DNA of 64,000 nt from Plotosus lineatus (GCA_024760905.1 CM045746.1:5679501-5743500); one strand, 5' to 3'; positions 32,045 to 44,262 are shown, numbered from the stretch's first letter. A program made the numbers and translations. The notes: a model not told the origin generated them from the sequence alone.

Positions 32045-35000
32045 AAGTAATGCAGCCATGAGGTGGGGGGGGGGGCACTAACCAGTGTCGCCTCTCACGC
32101 CGGCCCCGAGCCCGGAGAAATGCAGAGGGTTGTGTCAGGAAGGGCATCCGACGTAAAACCAATGCCCAAATATTTATGATGCAAATCAGAAGTATTACCC
32201 CCATACCGGATCGGTCGAGGCCCGGTTAACAACGACCGCCATCAGTGCTGTCAATCAACAGGGTGCTGATGGAAATTGGACTACTGTTGGTCGAAGACGC
32301 CGAAGAAGGAGAGGTGGGAGGCGGTCCGTAGGGCAGAGAGAGAAGAGGAAAGGCATTAGTCTAGGACTGAGAGTGGGGACTTTGAATGTTGGAACTATGC
32401 AAAGAAAAGGTAGAGAGCTGGCTGACGTGATGCAGAGGAGGAAGGTGGACATACTGTGTGTTCAGGAGACCAGGTGTAAAGGTAGCAAAGCTAAAAGCTT
32501 TGGAGCAGGGTTTAAGCTATTTTATCATGGTGTGGATGGGAAGAGAAATGGAGTAGGAGTCATCTTGAAGGAGGAGTTTGTCAGGAATGTTCTAAAAGTG
32601 AAAAGAGTGTCAGACAGAGTGATGAGTCTCAAGTTAGAAATCGAAGGTGTAATGCTCAATGTTGTTAGTGCTTATGCCCCACAGGCAGGAGGTGCGCTCC
32701 AAGAGAAGGAGAGATTCTGGAGTGAGTTAGATGAAGTGATGCAGAGTACCCCCAGAGGTGAAAGAGTGGTCATTGGTGCAGACTTCAATGGACATGTTGG
32801 TACAGGCAACAGAGGGGACGAGGAAGTGATGGGCAGGTTTGGTATCCAGGACAGGAACGCAGAAGGACAGATGTTGATAGATTTTGCAAAAAGGATGGAA
32901 ATGGCTGTGGTGAATACTTTCTTCCAGAAGAAACAGGAGCATAGAGTGACATAAAAGCGGAGGTAAGAGCACACAGGTAGACTACATCTTGTGCAGGAGA
33001 TGTAATTTGAAGGAAGTCAGTGACTGCAAAGTCATAGCGGGTGAGAGTGTTGCCAAACAGCATAGGATGGTGGTGTGCAGGATGACTCTGATGGTGAGAA
33101 AGGTGAAAAGGCAAAGGCAGAGCAGAAGACAAAGTGGTGGAAGCTGAAAAAGGAAGAGTGTCGTGTTGTCTTCAAGGGGGAGTTGAAACAGGCTTTGGGT
33201 GACCAGGAAGTGCTTCCAAATGACTGGACAACCACAGCAAATGTGATCAGGGACACAGGTAGGAGAGTACTTGGTGTGTCCTCTGGAAGGAAAGTAGATT
33301 AGGAGACTTGGTGGTGGAATGAGGAAGTGCAGGAGTGTGTACAAAGGAAGAGGTTAGCTAAGAAGAAGTGGGGCATTGAGAGAACCGAAGAGAGGAAACA
33401 GGAGTACAGGGAGACACAGCGTAAGGCGAAAGTAGCAGTGGCTAAGGCCAAACAGAGGGCGATGATGACTTGTATTATAGGTTGGATAGTAAAGAGGGAG
33501 AAAATGATCTATACAGGTTGGCACAGCAGAGAAATAGAGATGGGAAGGACGTGCAGCAAGTTAGATTGATAAAGGACAGAGAGGGAAATTTATTGACTGA
33601 TGACAGAAGTGTGCTGGGAAGATGGAAAGAGTATTTTGAAGAGCTGATGAATGAGGAAAATGAGAGAGAAAAAAGAGTCGAAGAGGTGACCATTGAGGAG
33701 CAGGATGTAGCAAAGATCAGCAAGGGTGAAGTGAGAAGGGCATTGAAGAGGATGAAGAATGGAATGGCAGTTGGTCCTGAAGATATACCTGTGGAGGTAT
33801 GGAAGTGTCTAGGAGAGGTAGCAGTAGATTTTCTGACAAGAACATTCAACAAGGTACTAGAGAGTGAGCAGATGCCGGAGGAGTGGAGGAGAAGTGTGCT
33901 GGTGCCCATTTTTAAGAACAAGGGAGACGTGCAGAGTTGCAGCAACTACAGAGGGATAAAGTTGATGAGCCATACGATGAAGTTATGGGAAAGAATAGTG
34001 GAAGCTAGACTAAGGGCAGAGGTCAGCATTTGTGAACAACAGTTTGGTTTCATGCCAAGAAAGAGCACCACAGATGCAATGTTTGCTTTGAGGATGTTAA
34101 TAGAGAAGTACAGAGAAGGTCAAAGGGAGCTACATTGTGCATTTGTGGATCTGGAAAAGCATATGACAGAAGAACTGTGGTATTGCATGAGGAAGTCTGG
34201 AGTGGCAGAGAAGTATGTTAGAGTGGTGCAGGACATGTATGAGAGATGTAAGACAGCGGTGAGGTGTGCTGTCGGTGTGACCGACGAATTCAAGGTGGAG
34301 GTGGGACTGCATCAAGGGTCAGCTCTGAGCCCCTTCTTGTTTGCTGTGGTGATGGACAGGCTGACAGACGAGGTGAGACAAGAATCTCCATGGACTATGA
34401 TGTTTGCAGATGACATCGTGATCTGTAGTGAGAGCAGAGAACAAGTGCAGGAAAATCTAGAGAGGTGGAGGTATGCCCTGGAAAGGAAAGGAATGAAGGT
34501 TAGCCTCAGAAAATCAGAATACATGTGTGTGAATGAGAAGGACCCAGGAGGAACGGTGATGTTACAGGGAGCAGAGATAACGAAGGTGGAGGATTTTAAG
34601 TACTTAGGCTCAACAATCCAGAGCAATGGAGAGTGTGGAAAAGAGGTGAAGAAACGTGTGCAGGCAGGCTGGAATGGTTGGAGAAAAGTGTCCGGTGTGA
34701 TGTGCGATAGGAGAGTGTCAGCAAGAATGAAGGGAAAAGTGTATAAGACGGTGGTGAGGCCAGCGATGTTGTATGGCTTAGAAACAGTGGCGCTGAGGAA
34801 AAGGCAGGAGGCAGAGCTGGAGGTAGCGGAGATGAAAATGTTGAGGTTCTCTCTGGGAGTAACGAGGATGGATAGGATCAGAAATGAGTATATCAGAGGG
34901 ATAGCCCACCTAAGATGTTTTGGAGACAAAGTCAGAGAGGCTAGATTGAGATGGTTTGGACATGTACAGAGGATGGATAGTGAGTATATTGGCAGTAGGA

Positions 35001-35190
35001 TGCTGAGGTTGGAACTACCAGGCAGAAGGCCTCGAGGAAGACCAAAGAAGAGATTTATGGATGTGGTGAAGGAAGACATGAAGGTCGTTGGAGTCAGAAA
35101 AGAAGATGTGGAGTACAGGGTGAGGTGGAGGCGGATGATTTGCTGTGGCGACCCTGAAGGGAGCAGCCAAAAGTAAACGAAGAAGAAGTG
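32045..35190 (+). mobile_element. RTE-X-type LINE copy 3a (most complete copy)
   Basis: 5' UTR 32045-32350. The EN frame starts near 32358, but its ATG is ATT here (ISLGLRVGTLNVGTM), so the first ATG is lost. EN motifs NVGTM, CVQETRC, SAYAPQ and GADFNGH are present, with W-to-C in the ETRW motif. A small deletion near 32950 (HRVT then stop) ends the EN frame. The RT frame 33470-35176 is open for 568 codons: motif A is damaged (VDLEKHMTEELW, a short deletion at about 34150), and the catalytic FADD box (MMFADDIVI, near 34400) and the C-terminal RRPRGRPKKRFMDV tail (near 35030) are intact. The 3' UTR is gctgtggcgaccctgaaggg with a GAAGAAG tail. Probably inactive but young. Confidence 0.88.
33470..35176 (+). 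pseudogene. RTE-X reverse transcriptase ORF (568 codons), LINE 3a
   Basis: The longest open frame in the window. It covers the linker, the RT fingers and palm ([32 protein letters not shown]), a catalytic FADD box and the RTE C-terminal region. Relative to the sister copies it lacks the YDRVPR part of motif A (about 4 residues with a changed junction near 34150), which places the key first aspartate next to a deletion. The aspartate of VDLEK is still present. It has no N-terminal EN in frame. An automatic pipeline could mistake it for a host gene. Confidence 0.85.
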
Positions 35191-35927
35191 GATCGGTCGA
35201 GGCCCAGGGTAACAACGACCACCATCAGTGCTGTTCACCAACAGGGTGCCGGTGGAAATTGGACTACTGTTGTCGAAGAAGGAGAGGCAGGAGGCGTGTC
35301 CGTAGGCGGAGAGAGAGAAGAGGAAAAGCACCAGTCTCGGACTGAGAGTAGGGAATGAATGTTGGAACGATGACAGGAAAAGGCAGAGAGCTGGCTGACA
35401 TGATGCAGAGGAGGAAGGTGGACATACTGTGTGTTCAGGAGACCAGGTGGAAAGGTAGCAAGGCTCGAAGCTTTGGAGCAGGGTTTGCGCTGTTTTATCA
35501 TGGTGTGGATGGGAAGAGAAACAGAGTAGGAGCCATCTTGAAGGAGGAGTTGGTCAGGAATGTTCTAGAGGTGAAAAGAGTGTCAGACAGCGTGATGAGT
35601 CTCAAGTTGGAAATTGAAGGCGTGATGTTCAATGTTGTGAGTGCTTATGACCCACAGGCAAGATGTGAGCTAGAAGAGAAGGAGAGATTCTGGAGTGTGT
35701 TCGATGAAGTGATGCAGAATACCCACAGAGACCCCCTGGAGGCCTGAAAGACATGAAACTTCATTAATTCATTTCTTTATGTGCATTGGTGCAGACTTCA
35801 ATGGACATGTTGGTGCAGGCAAGAGAGGGGACGAGGAAGGGATGGGCAGGTTTGGTATCCAGAACAGGAACACAGAAGGACAGATGTTGATAGATTTTGC
35901 AAAAAGGATGGAAATGGCTGTGGTGAA
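35191..35927 (+). mobile_element. RTE-X-type LINE copy 3b, 5' part
   Basis: Starts directly after the tail of 3a (ggatcggtcgaggccc). EN from about 35355 (MNVGTMTGKG…; CVQETRW; AYDPQ instead of AYAPQ), with the GADFNGH motif near 35785 after the b-type foreign patch. It stops at 'gctgtggtgaat' (35927), where an unrelated segment begins. The matching 3' part resumes at 45405. Confidence 0.85.
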
Positions 35928-35954
35928 TCATGATGTTTATTTTATTTCCTTCAG

Positions 35955-36149
35955 TATCAGCTGTGATAGAATTGGAGTAGAAAGTTGGTCAGTTCTTGTC
36001 TCAGCGCACAGCTCAGAAACCTCCAATCTGAGAGAACTGCATCTGGCTGTGAAAATATTGGATCTGTCCTGTAATAAACTCGGAGGTTCAGGAGTGAAGG
36101 TTCTCTGTACTGGACTGGAGAATGCTGAGTGTAAAGTGGAGGCACTGTG
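35955..36149 (+). pseudogene. NLRC3-like leucine-rich-repeat exon (195 nt)
   Basis: Acceptor tttatttccttcag (ending at 35954) and donor TG|GTAAGA at 36150 frame one LRR exon of the fish NLR type (NLRELHLAVKILDLSCNKLG; ending CKVEALW). These receptors sense microbial products in the cytosol and carry strings of such exons. Typical exons of this kind are 174 nt; this one has about 21 extra bases, fitting a local duplication of the leucine strand (LHLAVKI-LDLSCNK). No NACHT or other NLR exon is seen nearby, so it is a stray fragment. Inserted next to a broken LINE. Confidence 0.7.
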
Positions 36150-36613
36150 GTAAGATCATCTCTCTGAGAAACACAATATTCATGGTTCATCCGGAGCTTG
36201 AATGCCTTGAAAAGTTCTTGAAAAAATAAATTATTTTCGAGCGCTCTGGAATTGCCAGGCCAACCCTTGAAGACCAAAGGTTCTCTTTACTCCGCCCTTG
36301 AATGGTACTTGATTTTTATCTTTGGGTCGATCTGAAGATCTGTGTTATACACAATAAATGTATAACATTTTATTAGAAACCGCTGATTTTTGTCTCTTTT
36401 CTACAATAAAGTCACAGAATATTGATGCTTGTCGAGCCGCCTTCTGCTAACACATTTTTCCGAATTTCCGCTTTACGACACAGAATTATAGAAGCTTCTA
36501 GATGTTTTACAACATGCAGATCCCATTTTTGGCAGTTTGGTAACCTTTGCGCCGCACGAGTGAATAAATATTTATAAAAACTTTCAGAGGACTGGATTGT
36601 ACCTACAGCCACA
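36150..36613. other. Intronic or spacer sequence of the NLR fragment
   Basis: No further feature recognised. AT-rich, with no splice-bounded open segment. Confidence 0.45.
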
Positions 36614-36951
36614 ATGCCAGGCGGTTGGTGTATATTTAAAGCAAAATGGCAGGAGAACAGAGACTACAATGATTGGATAGACGGCGGCATCATGCATTTT
36701 GTAAGGTATGCGACAAAAACATTGGAGTTGGTGTTCTGAGGGAGGAGCATTAAAATCACATATAAAATCAAATGTCACCCAATCAGAAAACATGCAAAGA
36801 GTTTTAAGAACCAAGGAGCATGAGGGTCATCTGATAACAGACTATCGCAAAGGAAATGCATTTGGAACAACTGCCACAAGCACTAACATTACAGTTAACA
36901 TGACTACGCCGAGTGGCTCCGCAAACAGTACAGGCGTCGACCCAAGGCCAA
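36614..36951 (+). pseudogene. hAT-like transposase first exon with zinc finger (frameshifted)
   Basis: Begins MPGGWCIFKAKWQENRDYND, the usual start of BED/CCHH-finger first exons of hAT-like transposases and their domesticated relatives. One small shift near 36700 splits the finger: one frame gives FCKVCDKNIGVG (the two cysteines) and the next gives ALKSHIKSN (the two histidine positions). It ends at a possible donor (CAAAG|GTGAAG, 36952). No downstream transposase exon is seen before the L1 piece. Confidence 0.6.
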
Positions 36952-37209
36952 AGGTGAAGAAAGTGTTTACATTTTATTTACCTAAACATTTATATTTACA
37001 TAAACATTTTAGAAATTATGTGGTCTTCTTGTTCCAGTTTATTATGATTTATTTTCATTTTTATTTTATTTTAATTTGCAATCTTATTCCTAAATCTGAA
37101 TCCTGATCAGTTTTCAGGAGATTAAAATGATTGTATTTCACTCTTTGAAAGTCAGAAACAGGATTTCTTGTTGTATTTTACTTTTTTAACTCGACTTGAA
37201 AATGAAAAT

Positions 37210-38145
37210 TTTCTCCTCGAAAAGTTCCATGGCATTTGGCCCCATATGTGTGGGCGTGGTCTTGAGAGGGCTCCTCATGTCGGCGAATCCTCAGCTCATG
37301 TTTGAAAAATGTTCTCCGCCTGTCATTGCTAATGATCATACTGGCTTCATATGTAGAAGGTTCTCTCACACAATGTGAGACGGCAACTTCACATTATTCA
37401 GTCTCCCGCACAGCGCAGAAGCTCAGGTCGCTTCTCTTGATGTGCAGAAAGCGATGAGGCTGGAATGGACCGCCTGTTTTTCAAGCTGCAGAAATTCAGT
37501 CTAGGGGAGGAATTTATTAAATGGATTCGGATATCGTACACATCTTTCTTTCAGCTGTAATCACAAACGGACTCAGCTCTAGTCATTTCAATACTGAACA
37601 CGGCACTAGGCAGGGTTGCCCCTTGACCCAACTGTTATTTACTCTTGCAATTAAGCCCTCTTGCTGCCACCATTAGACAAGACTCCAGTATTAGTGGAAT
37701 CTCCTTAAATAACCACGAGCAGAAAATTCCGTGATAACCTGATGGTTTTTTGGGGTTTTTTCAACTCTCCTTCACATTTTATCCCGAAATTACAGAACAA
37801 ATTAATACTTAATTATAAATTTTCCTCTTTGTTGCTCACAGGCATTGGATCCAAATATCTCACAACCTTTTCACTGGTCACAGCAGGGTCCTTATATCTG
37901 GGTATAAAAGTCTCCCTGTGTTTAATGGATTTATATAAATTTAATGCTGCTCCTCTCATACAAACTGTAAAACGCGACCTTGATAGGTGGTGCAGTTGCC
38001 CCATCCCTGTCAGGTCATATTTGATCAAAGTAAACGTCCTCCCTCGTTTCCTGGATCATTTTCAGATGAAGCCAGTTATGTTTTCAGAGAAAGTTTGTGT
38101 AAATTTAAACAGTGCAGTTATATAATTTAAGAAGAGACTCGGGCT
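37210..38145 (+). mobile_element. L1/Tx1-type LINE reverse transcriptase remnant
   Basis: Several short frames match consecutive parts of a fish L1/Tx1-type RT: a DHTGFI-type segment (37320), a VQKAxxRLEWTA segment like the palm A motif (37440), an HGTRQGCPLT-like segment (37590) and a C-terminal LYKFNAAPLIQTVKRDLDRW segment (37935). Stops and frameshifts are many, so it is old. No catalytic YxDD box could be made out. The plus strand is the coding strand. Confidence 0.65.
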
Positions 38146-38754
38146 GAGATTCAGGGTTTTTTTTACCTGTTAAAACGGAGGATTAGCAGCCCCTTTATTT
38201 CCTTTTTACCTGTGGGCTGCACAGTTCTCCTTTATTTTGAAATGGGTTCATGGCTCACCCTGGTTCTGTTTGGCTCAGTTGAGAATCTGCCTCTTTGGGT
38301 CCGATACCCTTGCAGAGTTTATTATATGTTTCTCCTGGCAATGTTACAGCTCCAGTAACAGACGATGTGTTTTTAAAGAAAATGTGAAGCATTTGGCGTG
38401 AGGTTTGGGAATCAGAAGGATACAGGAACTGTTTCTCTCTGCTAATCCCTGATTCATGATAACCTCGACTTTCAACCTGGACTCAGTGCCGGCGTTGCTG
38501 ACTGGAAGCACGAGGAGATCAGAGTTGTTGGACACTTGATTCAGGAAGGTTCAGTTCTCACATCCCAACAAATGAGAAGTAAACATGATGATACTGATAG
38601 TGACGCCATAACATTTCTACAAGTTCCACACTTTATTCAGTGTAATTTAAAAGATTTCACTGGAGGTGTGGCTTTTTCTCCTCTTGTTATGTAAATACAC
38701 TACACAGGGATGGAGAACCAGGTTTATTCCTCCTGTGTAGTGCATTATAAGCCC

Positions 38755-38788
<34 letters not shown>

Positions 38789-39047
38789 TAAAGTTGATGA
38801 TCAGGCTGTTGTTCTCTGTTCAGCTTCAGCTGCTGATAGTTTAATATCACTCACAACAGATGAGAGAAACTAAATGGATCCTCAGTATAATTATGTTAAT
38901 GAGATGTTAATTAGAATAATCAGGTGATATTAAATCCTCATGTGATTCTGAATAATAAATTCATTTTACACACACATCATCTTTAAAGGAAATCTTCAAC
39001 CTGAATAAAAACCTGGTGATGAAGGGCGTGGCACTGTGTCTCTGCAG
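38146..39047. other. Spacer with (CT)n microsatellite, NLR-type intron sequence
   Basis: The only clear feature is a CT run at 38757-38786. 'gtgtagtgcattataagcccctcc' and the following AT-rich tract resemble introns of fish NLR genes but cannot be confirmed by eye. Confidence 0.4.
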
Positions 39048-39221
39048 GTTGGAGGCTTGTGGTGTTTCAGGTGAAGGTTGTGCTGCTCTGACTTCAGCTC
39101 TGAGATCAAATCCCTCACAGCTGAGAGAACTGGATCTGTTCTGTAAAAAACTTGGAGATTCAGAAGTGAAGATTGTCTCTGCTGTACTGGAGGATCCTCT
39201 ATGTAAACTGGAGATACTGAG
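39048..39221 (+). pseudogene. NLRC3-like leucine-rich-repeat exon (174 nt, donor lost)
   Basis: Exactly 174 nt after an AG acceptor (gtctctgcag, 39046-39047), reading LEACGVSGEGCAALTSALRS, then LRELDLFCKKLGDSEVKIVS and ending CKLEILR: one canonical LRR exon of the fish NLR family, in frame. The splice donor is mutated: the bases after the exon are ATAAGATC instead of the GTAAGATC seen after the exon at 35955-36149. It faces the same way as that exon, with 2.9 kb between. It would be skipped or read through in a transcript. Probably a relic of an NLR gene fragment carried into this locus. Confidence 0.78.
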
Positions 39222-40019
39222 ATAAGATCATCTCTCTGAGAGTCACATGATTTGCTGTTGTCACTGTCCCCCACCAGAGCATCTAACTGGGTTATCAAAG
39301 GTCGGCCGTATCTCTCACTGTCTATGGTGAGAGGTTCACGTAAAAAGAACCATTGCTGACTTTCATCAAGAGAAGCTGCATTTCCTCAGTATGTTTCTGC
39401 CCATAATCTGGCAAGCCATCCAGGGTGTTCCCTGCCCGCGACCAGAGTTGACCTTTAAAATTTTAAACCACTGTATGTCCGCCCGATGAAACAGTAACGA
39501 GGTTAGACCATATGGATCTGAATAACTGAAAAATAATTTTCTTCGCAATAATTTAATTGTTTTTGTGGTGCTTTTTCATGGTGAGAGATATTTATCATTA
39601 AAATTAAATTAAAACTTAAAATCACCGTAATTTATTCCCCATTGCTGACTTCTGTCAAGAGCAGCTGCAGAGCCAAGTTAGTGTGTTTCTATCCTGCGAT
39701 GGCCTGGCGAGCAGTCCAGGGTGTACTCTGCCCTGGGCCAGAGTCGGGCTGACATGGGCACCAGCCTCCACGCGACCCTAATCATTGTGAAACGTTACAG
39801 AAAATGAATGAACAGTCGCTTCCTTTGTGTCTCACACCTATGAAAAGATCTTCATCTGAAAATATTTAAAAACTGAAGCTTTGTCTTGTTTTGTGGAAAA
39901 TTTAAACTCTTCGTCCTTTTCCCTTGAAGCTGAAAATAATAATTTTTTGTTGGGGGCGTGATGGTGCACACATGGTGGGGTTTGTGATGTTTCTCATCGT
40001 GATGGTCACCAGTTGTTGG
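39222..40019. repeat. Spacer with two SINE 3' fragments
   Basis: SINE tail pieces at about 39395-39455 (tctggcaagccatccagggtg) and 39692-39812 (gatggcctggcgagcagtcc…cacgcgaccctaatc). The rest is AT-rich, and no gene was seen. Confidence 0.55.
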
Positions 40020-43000
40020 ATGTTTATTTATCATGAAGGGAACCTTCCCATTGTACCTGATACACCGAGGCAGTCCCAGACAAGCCGAGAGACATAGTGC
40101 CTCCAGCGTGTTTCTAGGTCCACTCCCGGGTCTCTTCCCGGTTGGACATGCCCGAAACGCCACACCAGGGACGTGTCCGGGAGGCATTCTTACCAGATGC
40201 CAGAGCCACCTCAACTGACCCCTCTCAATGCGGCGGAGCAGCCGATCTACTCTGAGCTCTCCACGGCTGGTAGAGCTTCACTTTATCTCTAAGGGAGAAC
40301 CCGCCACCCGGCGAAGGAAGCTCATTTCAGCCGCTTGTATCCGTGATCTTTTCTTTCGGTCACTACCCAAAGCTCGTGACCACAGGTGAGGGTTGGAACG
40401 TAGATCGACTGGTAATCGAGAGCCGCCTTGCGGCTCAGCTCCTTCTTTAGCATAACTGATCGGTACAGGCACCGCTAACAGCAGAGGCTGCAGCGAATCG
40501 CCTGTCGATCTCTCGCCTCCAGCCTTCCTCACTTGTGAACAAGACCCCAAGATACTTAAACTCCTCCACTTGGGGCAGGACCTCATTCCCGACCCGGAGG
40601 GTGCATTCCACCCTTGTTCGACTGGAGAACCATGGCCTCAGACTTGGAGGTACTGATCTTTATCCCGGCTGCTTCGCACTCGGCCGCGAATCGCCCAATG
40701 AGAGCTGGAGGTCCCGACTTGATGAAGCCAAAAGGACAACATCATCCGCAAAAAGCAGAGACGCAGATCCGATGGCCACCAAACCAGAACCCCTCAACGC
40801 CTCGACTGCATCTTAGAAATCCTGTCCATAAAAATTATGAACAGAATTGGTGACAAAGCCTTGGTGAACTCCAACTCTCATCGGAAACGAATTTGACCTG
40901 TTGTTGCCAATACGACCAAACTCTGGCTCCGATGATACAGCGACCGAATGGCTTGTACCAACGGATCTGAAACACCAAACTTTTGGAGCACGCTACCACA
41001 AGATTGTTCAAGGGACATGGTCGAAAGCCTTCTCCAAATCCACAAAGCACATATGGACGGATTGGGCAAACTCCCATGCCCCCTCCAGAATCCTGTGGAG
41101 CATATAGAGTTGGTCAAGAGTGCTATGGCCAGGACGAAAACCACATTGTTCCTCCTGAATCCGAGGTTCGACTGTGAGTCAGATCCTCCTCTCTAGTACC
41201 CCTAAATAGACTTTCGCAGGTAGGCTGAGGAGTGTAATTCCACGATAATTGGAACACACCCTCCGGTCCCCCTTCTTAAAAATCGGGACCACCACCCCAG
41301 TTTGCCAATCCAGAGGTAGAGCTCCCGATGACCACGTGATGTTGCAGAGACGTGTCAACCAAGACAGTCCTACAGCATCCAGAACCCTGAGATATTCTGG
41401 GCGGATCTCGTCCAACCCCGGAGCTCGACCACCGAGGAGCTTTTTGACAGTGACCTCCACTCCAGTGATGGGCGGACCCCCACCAAAACCCCCAGGGTCT
41501 TCCTCTTCCACGGAGGGCGTGTTGGTGGGATTGAAGAGGTCCTCAAAGTATTCTCTCCACCTCTCGATGACATCCCCAGTTGAGGTAAGCAGCTCCCGAC
41601 CTCCACTGTAAATAGTGTTTGTGGAGAACTGCTTCCCCCTCCGAAGGCATCGAATGGTGGTCCAGAACCTTTTTGAGGCCAACCGATAATTACTCTCCAG
41701 GCCCTCGGGGAACTCCTGGCATGGCCAAGATTTTTGCATCTGCGACAGCCTCGGCTGCAGCACGTTTGGCCTGCCGTTACCTGTTTGCTGCCTCGGAGTC
41801 CCACAGGCTAATAAAACCCGATAGGCCTCCTTCTTCAGCCGAATGGCCCCCTTCACCGCAGGTGTCCACCACCGGGTTCGGGGATTACTGCCACAACAAG
41901 CACTGATGACCTTACGGCCACAACTATGGGCTGCTGCCTCGGCAATGGAGGAACGAAACATGGCCCATTTGGATTCCATGTCCCCCGCCTCCTCCGGGAC
42001 GTGGTTGTAGCTCTGCCGGAGGTGGGAGTTAAAGGCCTCTCGGACAGGGGACTCTGCCAAACGTTCCCAGCAGACCCTGATTTACATGCTTGGGTCTGCC
42101 AGGTCTGGAAGGCAGCATCCCCCACCACTGAAGCCAACTCACCACCAGATAGTGATCGGTAGACAGCTCAGCTCCTCTCTTCACCCGAAAGTGTCCAGAA
42201 CATATGGTCGCAAGTTCGATGACACGTCTACAAAGTCAATCATCGAATTGCGACCTAGGGTGTCCTGGTGCCAAGTGCACTTATGGGCACAGTTATGTTC
42301 GAACATGGTGTTCATGATAGACAAACTGTGACGAGCACAGAAGTCCAATAACGAAACACCATTCGGTTCAGACTGGAGAAGCCGCATCTACCGATCACAC
42401 CCTTCCAGGTCACACTATCATTGCCCACATGGGCGCTGAAGCCTCCCAAGACAACGAGTGAGTCTCCGAGGGAGCCGTTCTCCAACACCCCCAAAAACTC
42501 CAAAAGGGTGGGTATTCTGAACTGTCATTTGGTGCATAAGCACAAATAACAGTCAGGACCCGCCCCCCACCCGAAGACGGAGGGAAGCTACCCTTTCGCC
42601 AACTGGGGAGAACCCCAACATTTGGACACTGAGACGGGGTCAACAAGAATACCCACACCGCTCGCCGCCTCTCCCATGAGCAACTTCAGATTAGAATAAG
42701 GTCCATCTTCTCTCGAGATGGATGGTTCCAGAGCCCAAGCTATGCGTTGAGGTGAGCCCGACTATATCTAGTCGGTATCTCTCCACCTCAAGCGCACCAG
42801 ATCAGGCTCCTTCCCTGCCAGAGAGGTGACATTCCATGTCCCGAGGGTCAGAGTAAGTAGCCGAGGATCAGTCCGATAGAACCCATGCCTTTGGCTGCCA
42901 CCCAACTCACACTGCACCCGACCCTAAAACTCCTACCACGGGTGGTGGGTCCATGGGAGGGCGGACCCATGTCTCCTTTTCGGCTAAGCCTGCCAGGCTC

Positions 43001-43130
43001 CATGGGCAGAAGCCCATAGAAGCGACTCTTGAAAATGAAAATTGTCCATCCACCTTTCTGCCAACCTTCTTTATCGATCTGCCATTCATATCTATACTAC
43101 ACCTAACCTCAAGTCTTCCCTGTGCATGAC
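40020..43130 (-). mobile_element. Rex3-like LINE (RTE clade), decayed
   Basis: On the minus strand: an endonuclease-like part with many stops (43130-42160), then the linker and RT (42060-41180: RFWTTIRCLRRGKQ, WREYFEDLFNP, then DWQTGVVVPIFKKGDRR, CSNYRGITLLSLPAKVY). RT pieces continue in other frames to 40835 (KPFGRCIIGARVW) and a C-terminal end near 40200 (HLVRMPPGHVPGVAFRACPT). WQTGVVV is the stretch targeted by published Rex3 primers. Frame breaks are frequent; it cannot encode an active protein. Only this LINE in the window runs on the minus strand. Confidence 0.85.
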
Positions 43131-43204
43131 TATCCAAAAATAATGCAAATGTATATTGCAAAATTTACTGACTGGTTAAAAAAAAAGAAAGATTGTTTGT
43201 TTGC

Positions 43205-43500
43205 ACTGTGGGTGGCACAGTGAAACAGTGATTAGAATGTCTGCCTTATAGCAAGAAAGCCTGGGCTCCATTCCGGGCTTTGGTGTTTGTGTGTTCCCAC
43301 AGTCTAAAAACATTCAGGCTGTTACAAATCGCCCCTAGGTGTAAGAGTGGGTGTGAATGGTTTTGTGTATATGTATGTGTTGGCCTTATGATCGCCTGGT
43401 GAGCTGCCCACCATGTGCCAAGCCCTTGGTCAGATTCAGTTGAGATGGGCACCAGCCTCCCCGTGACCCTAATTAGGATTAAGGGGTTTAGGTTAATGAC
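43205..43500 (+). repeat. tRNA-derived SINE (DANA/V-SINE-like body)
   Basis: Head 'gcacagtgaaacagtgattagaatgtc' and 'cagcaagaaagcctggg'-like stretch, body 'gtgttcccacagtctaaaaacattcaggctg…gtgtaagagtgggtgtgaatgg', and tail 'gagatgggcaccagcctccccgtgaccctaattaggatt'. Confidence 0.7.
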
Positions 43501-44143
43501 TAATACAGCTGGTAATATTAGAGCACATAGTTGAAAGTGAAATGATATTGTTACCCCAGCAATGGCCTGAGAGCTGTCCAGGGTATACTCTGCCATTGAC
43601 AAGAGTTGGCTGAAAAGGGCATCAGCAACATTATTATATCTGTGCAAAGTGAATGTACATAATCTACAGTTGTAGTTTATTTTGGCACGATACACAACAA
43701 CGAGACCGAAAGGTGAGGCGATACTAAAATTAAACAGTTGTATTTGAATGTGCTGGCCCTCTGAGAGCACATATGGTATGCTAAGGCCAGTGCACTCAGT
43801 AGAAAGCAAAGTTTACCAGCATTATACAGCTTATCGGGTGCTTTCAGGTTATCGGGAAAAGGTAAATGTTGTATATAAAATTGATTTATTTTTTTAAAGT
43901 AAAAAAAAAAAATTTAAATATATGAAAATTAATTCATTTAAAAAAATCACAAAACAATGCATACATGCATACAGTATTGAAGCCTTTATATAAGATCTTG
44001 TGCACCAGCGGCTTGTTCCTTTTAGAAGTCACATAGTGATATGACACTGGTGGCAGAGTGCTTCAGGGGATGAGTGACAATATACATAGTTGATTCAAGC
44101 ACATACAGTACTTTTATTTGTTTGTTTTTAGTCCAAATGTCAG
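43501..44143. other. AT-rich spacer with a short SINE tail
   Basis: A second SINE 3' piece lies at about 43555-43630 (gcaatggcctgagagctgtccagggt). No gene or RNA is recognised in the rest. Confidence 0.5.
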
Positions 44144-44262
44144 TGGTTCAGTCCCCACTATTGGAGCCCCTGAGCAAGGAGGTTGCACAGTTGTAAAAAA
44201 AATGACAATTGTAAGTCACTAATTGTAAAATAAGAGTGTCTGCCAAATGCTGTCAAGGTAAC
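44144..44262 (+). repeat. SINE fragment
   Basis: 'gtggttcagtccccac' followed by 'gcccctgagcaagga' and the tail 'taagtcactaattgtaaaataagagtgtctgccaaatgctg', which is the usual 3' end of a common fish SINE. Confidence 0.55.

Noticed and set aside
35779..36153. A LINE-NLR fusion protein
   Set aside because: The open frame crosses the breakpoint by chance; the LRR part begins after a good splice acceptor and has its own donor.
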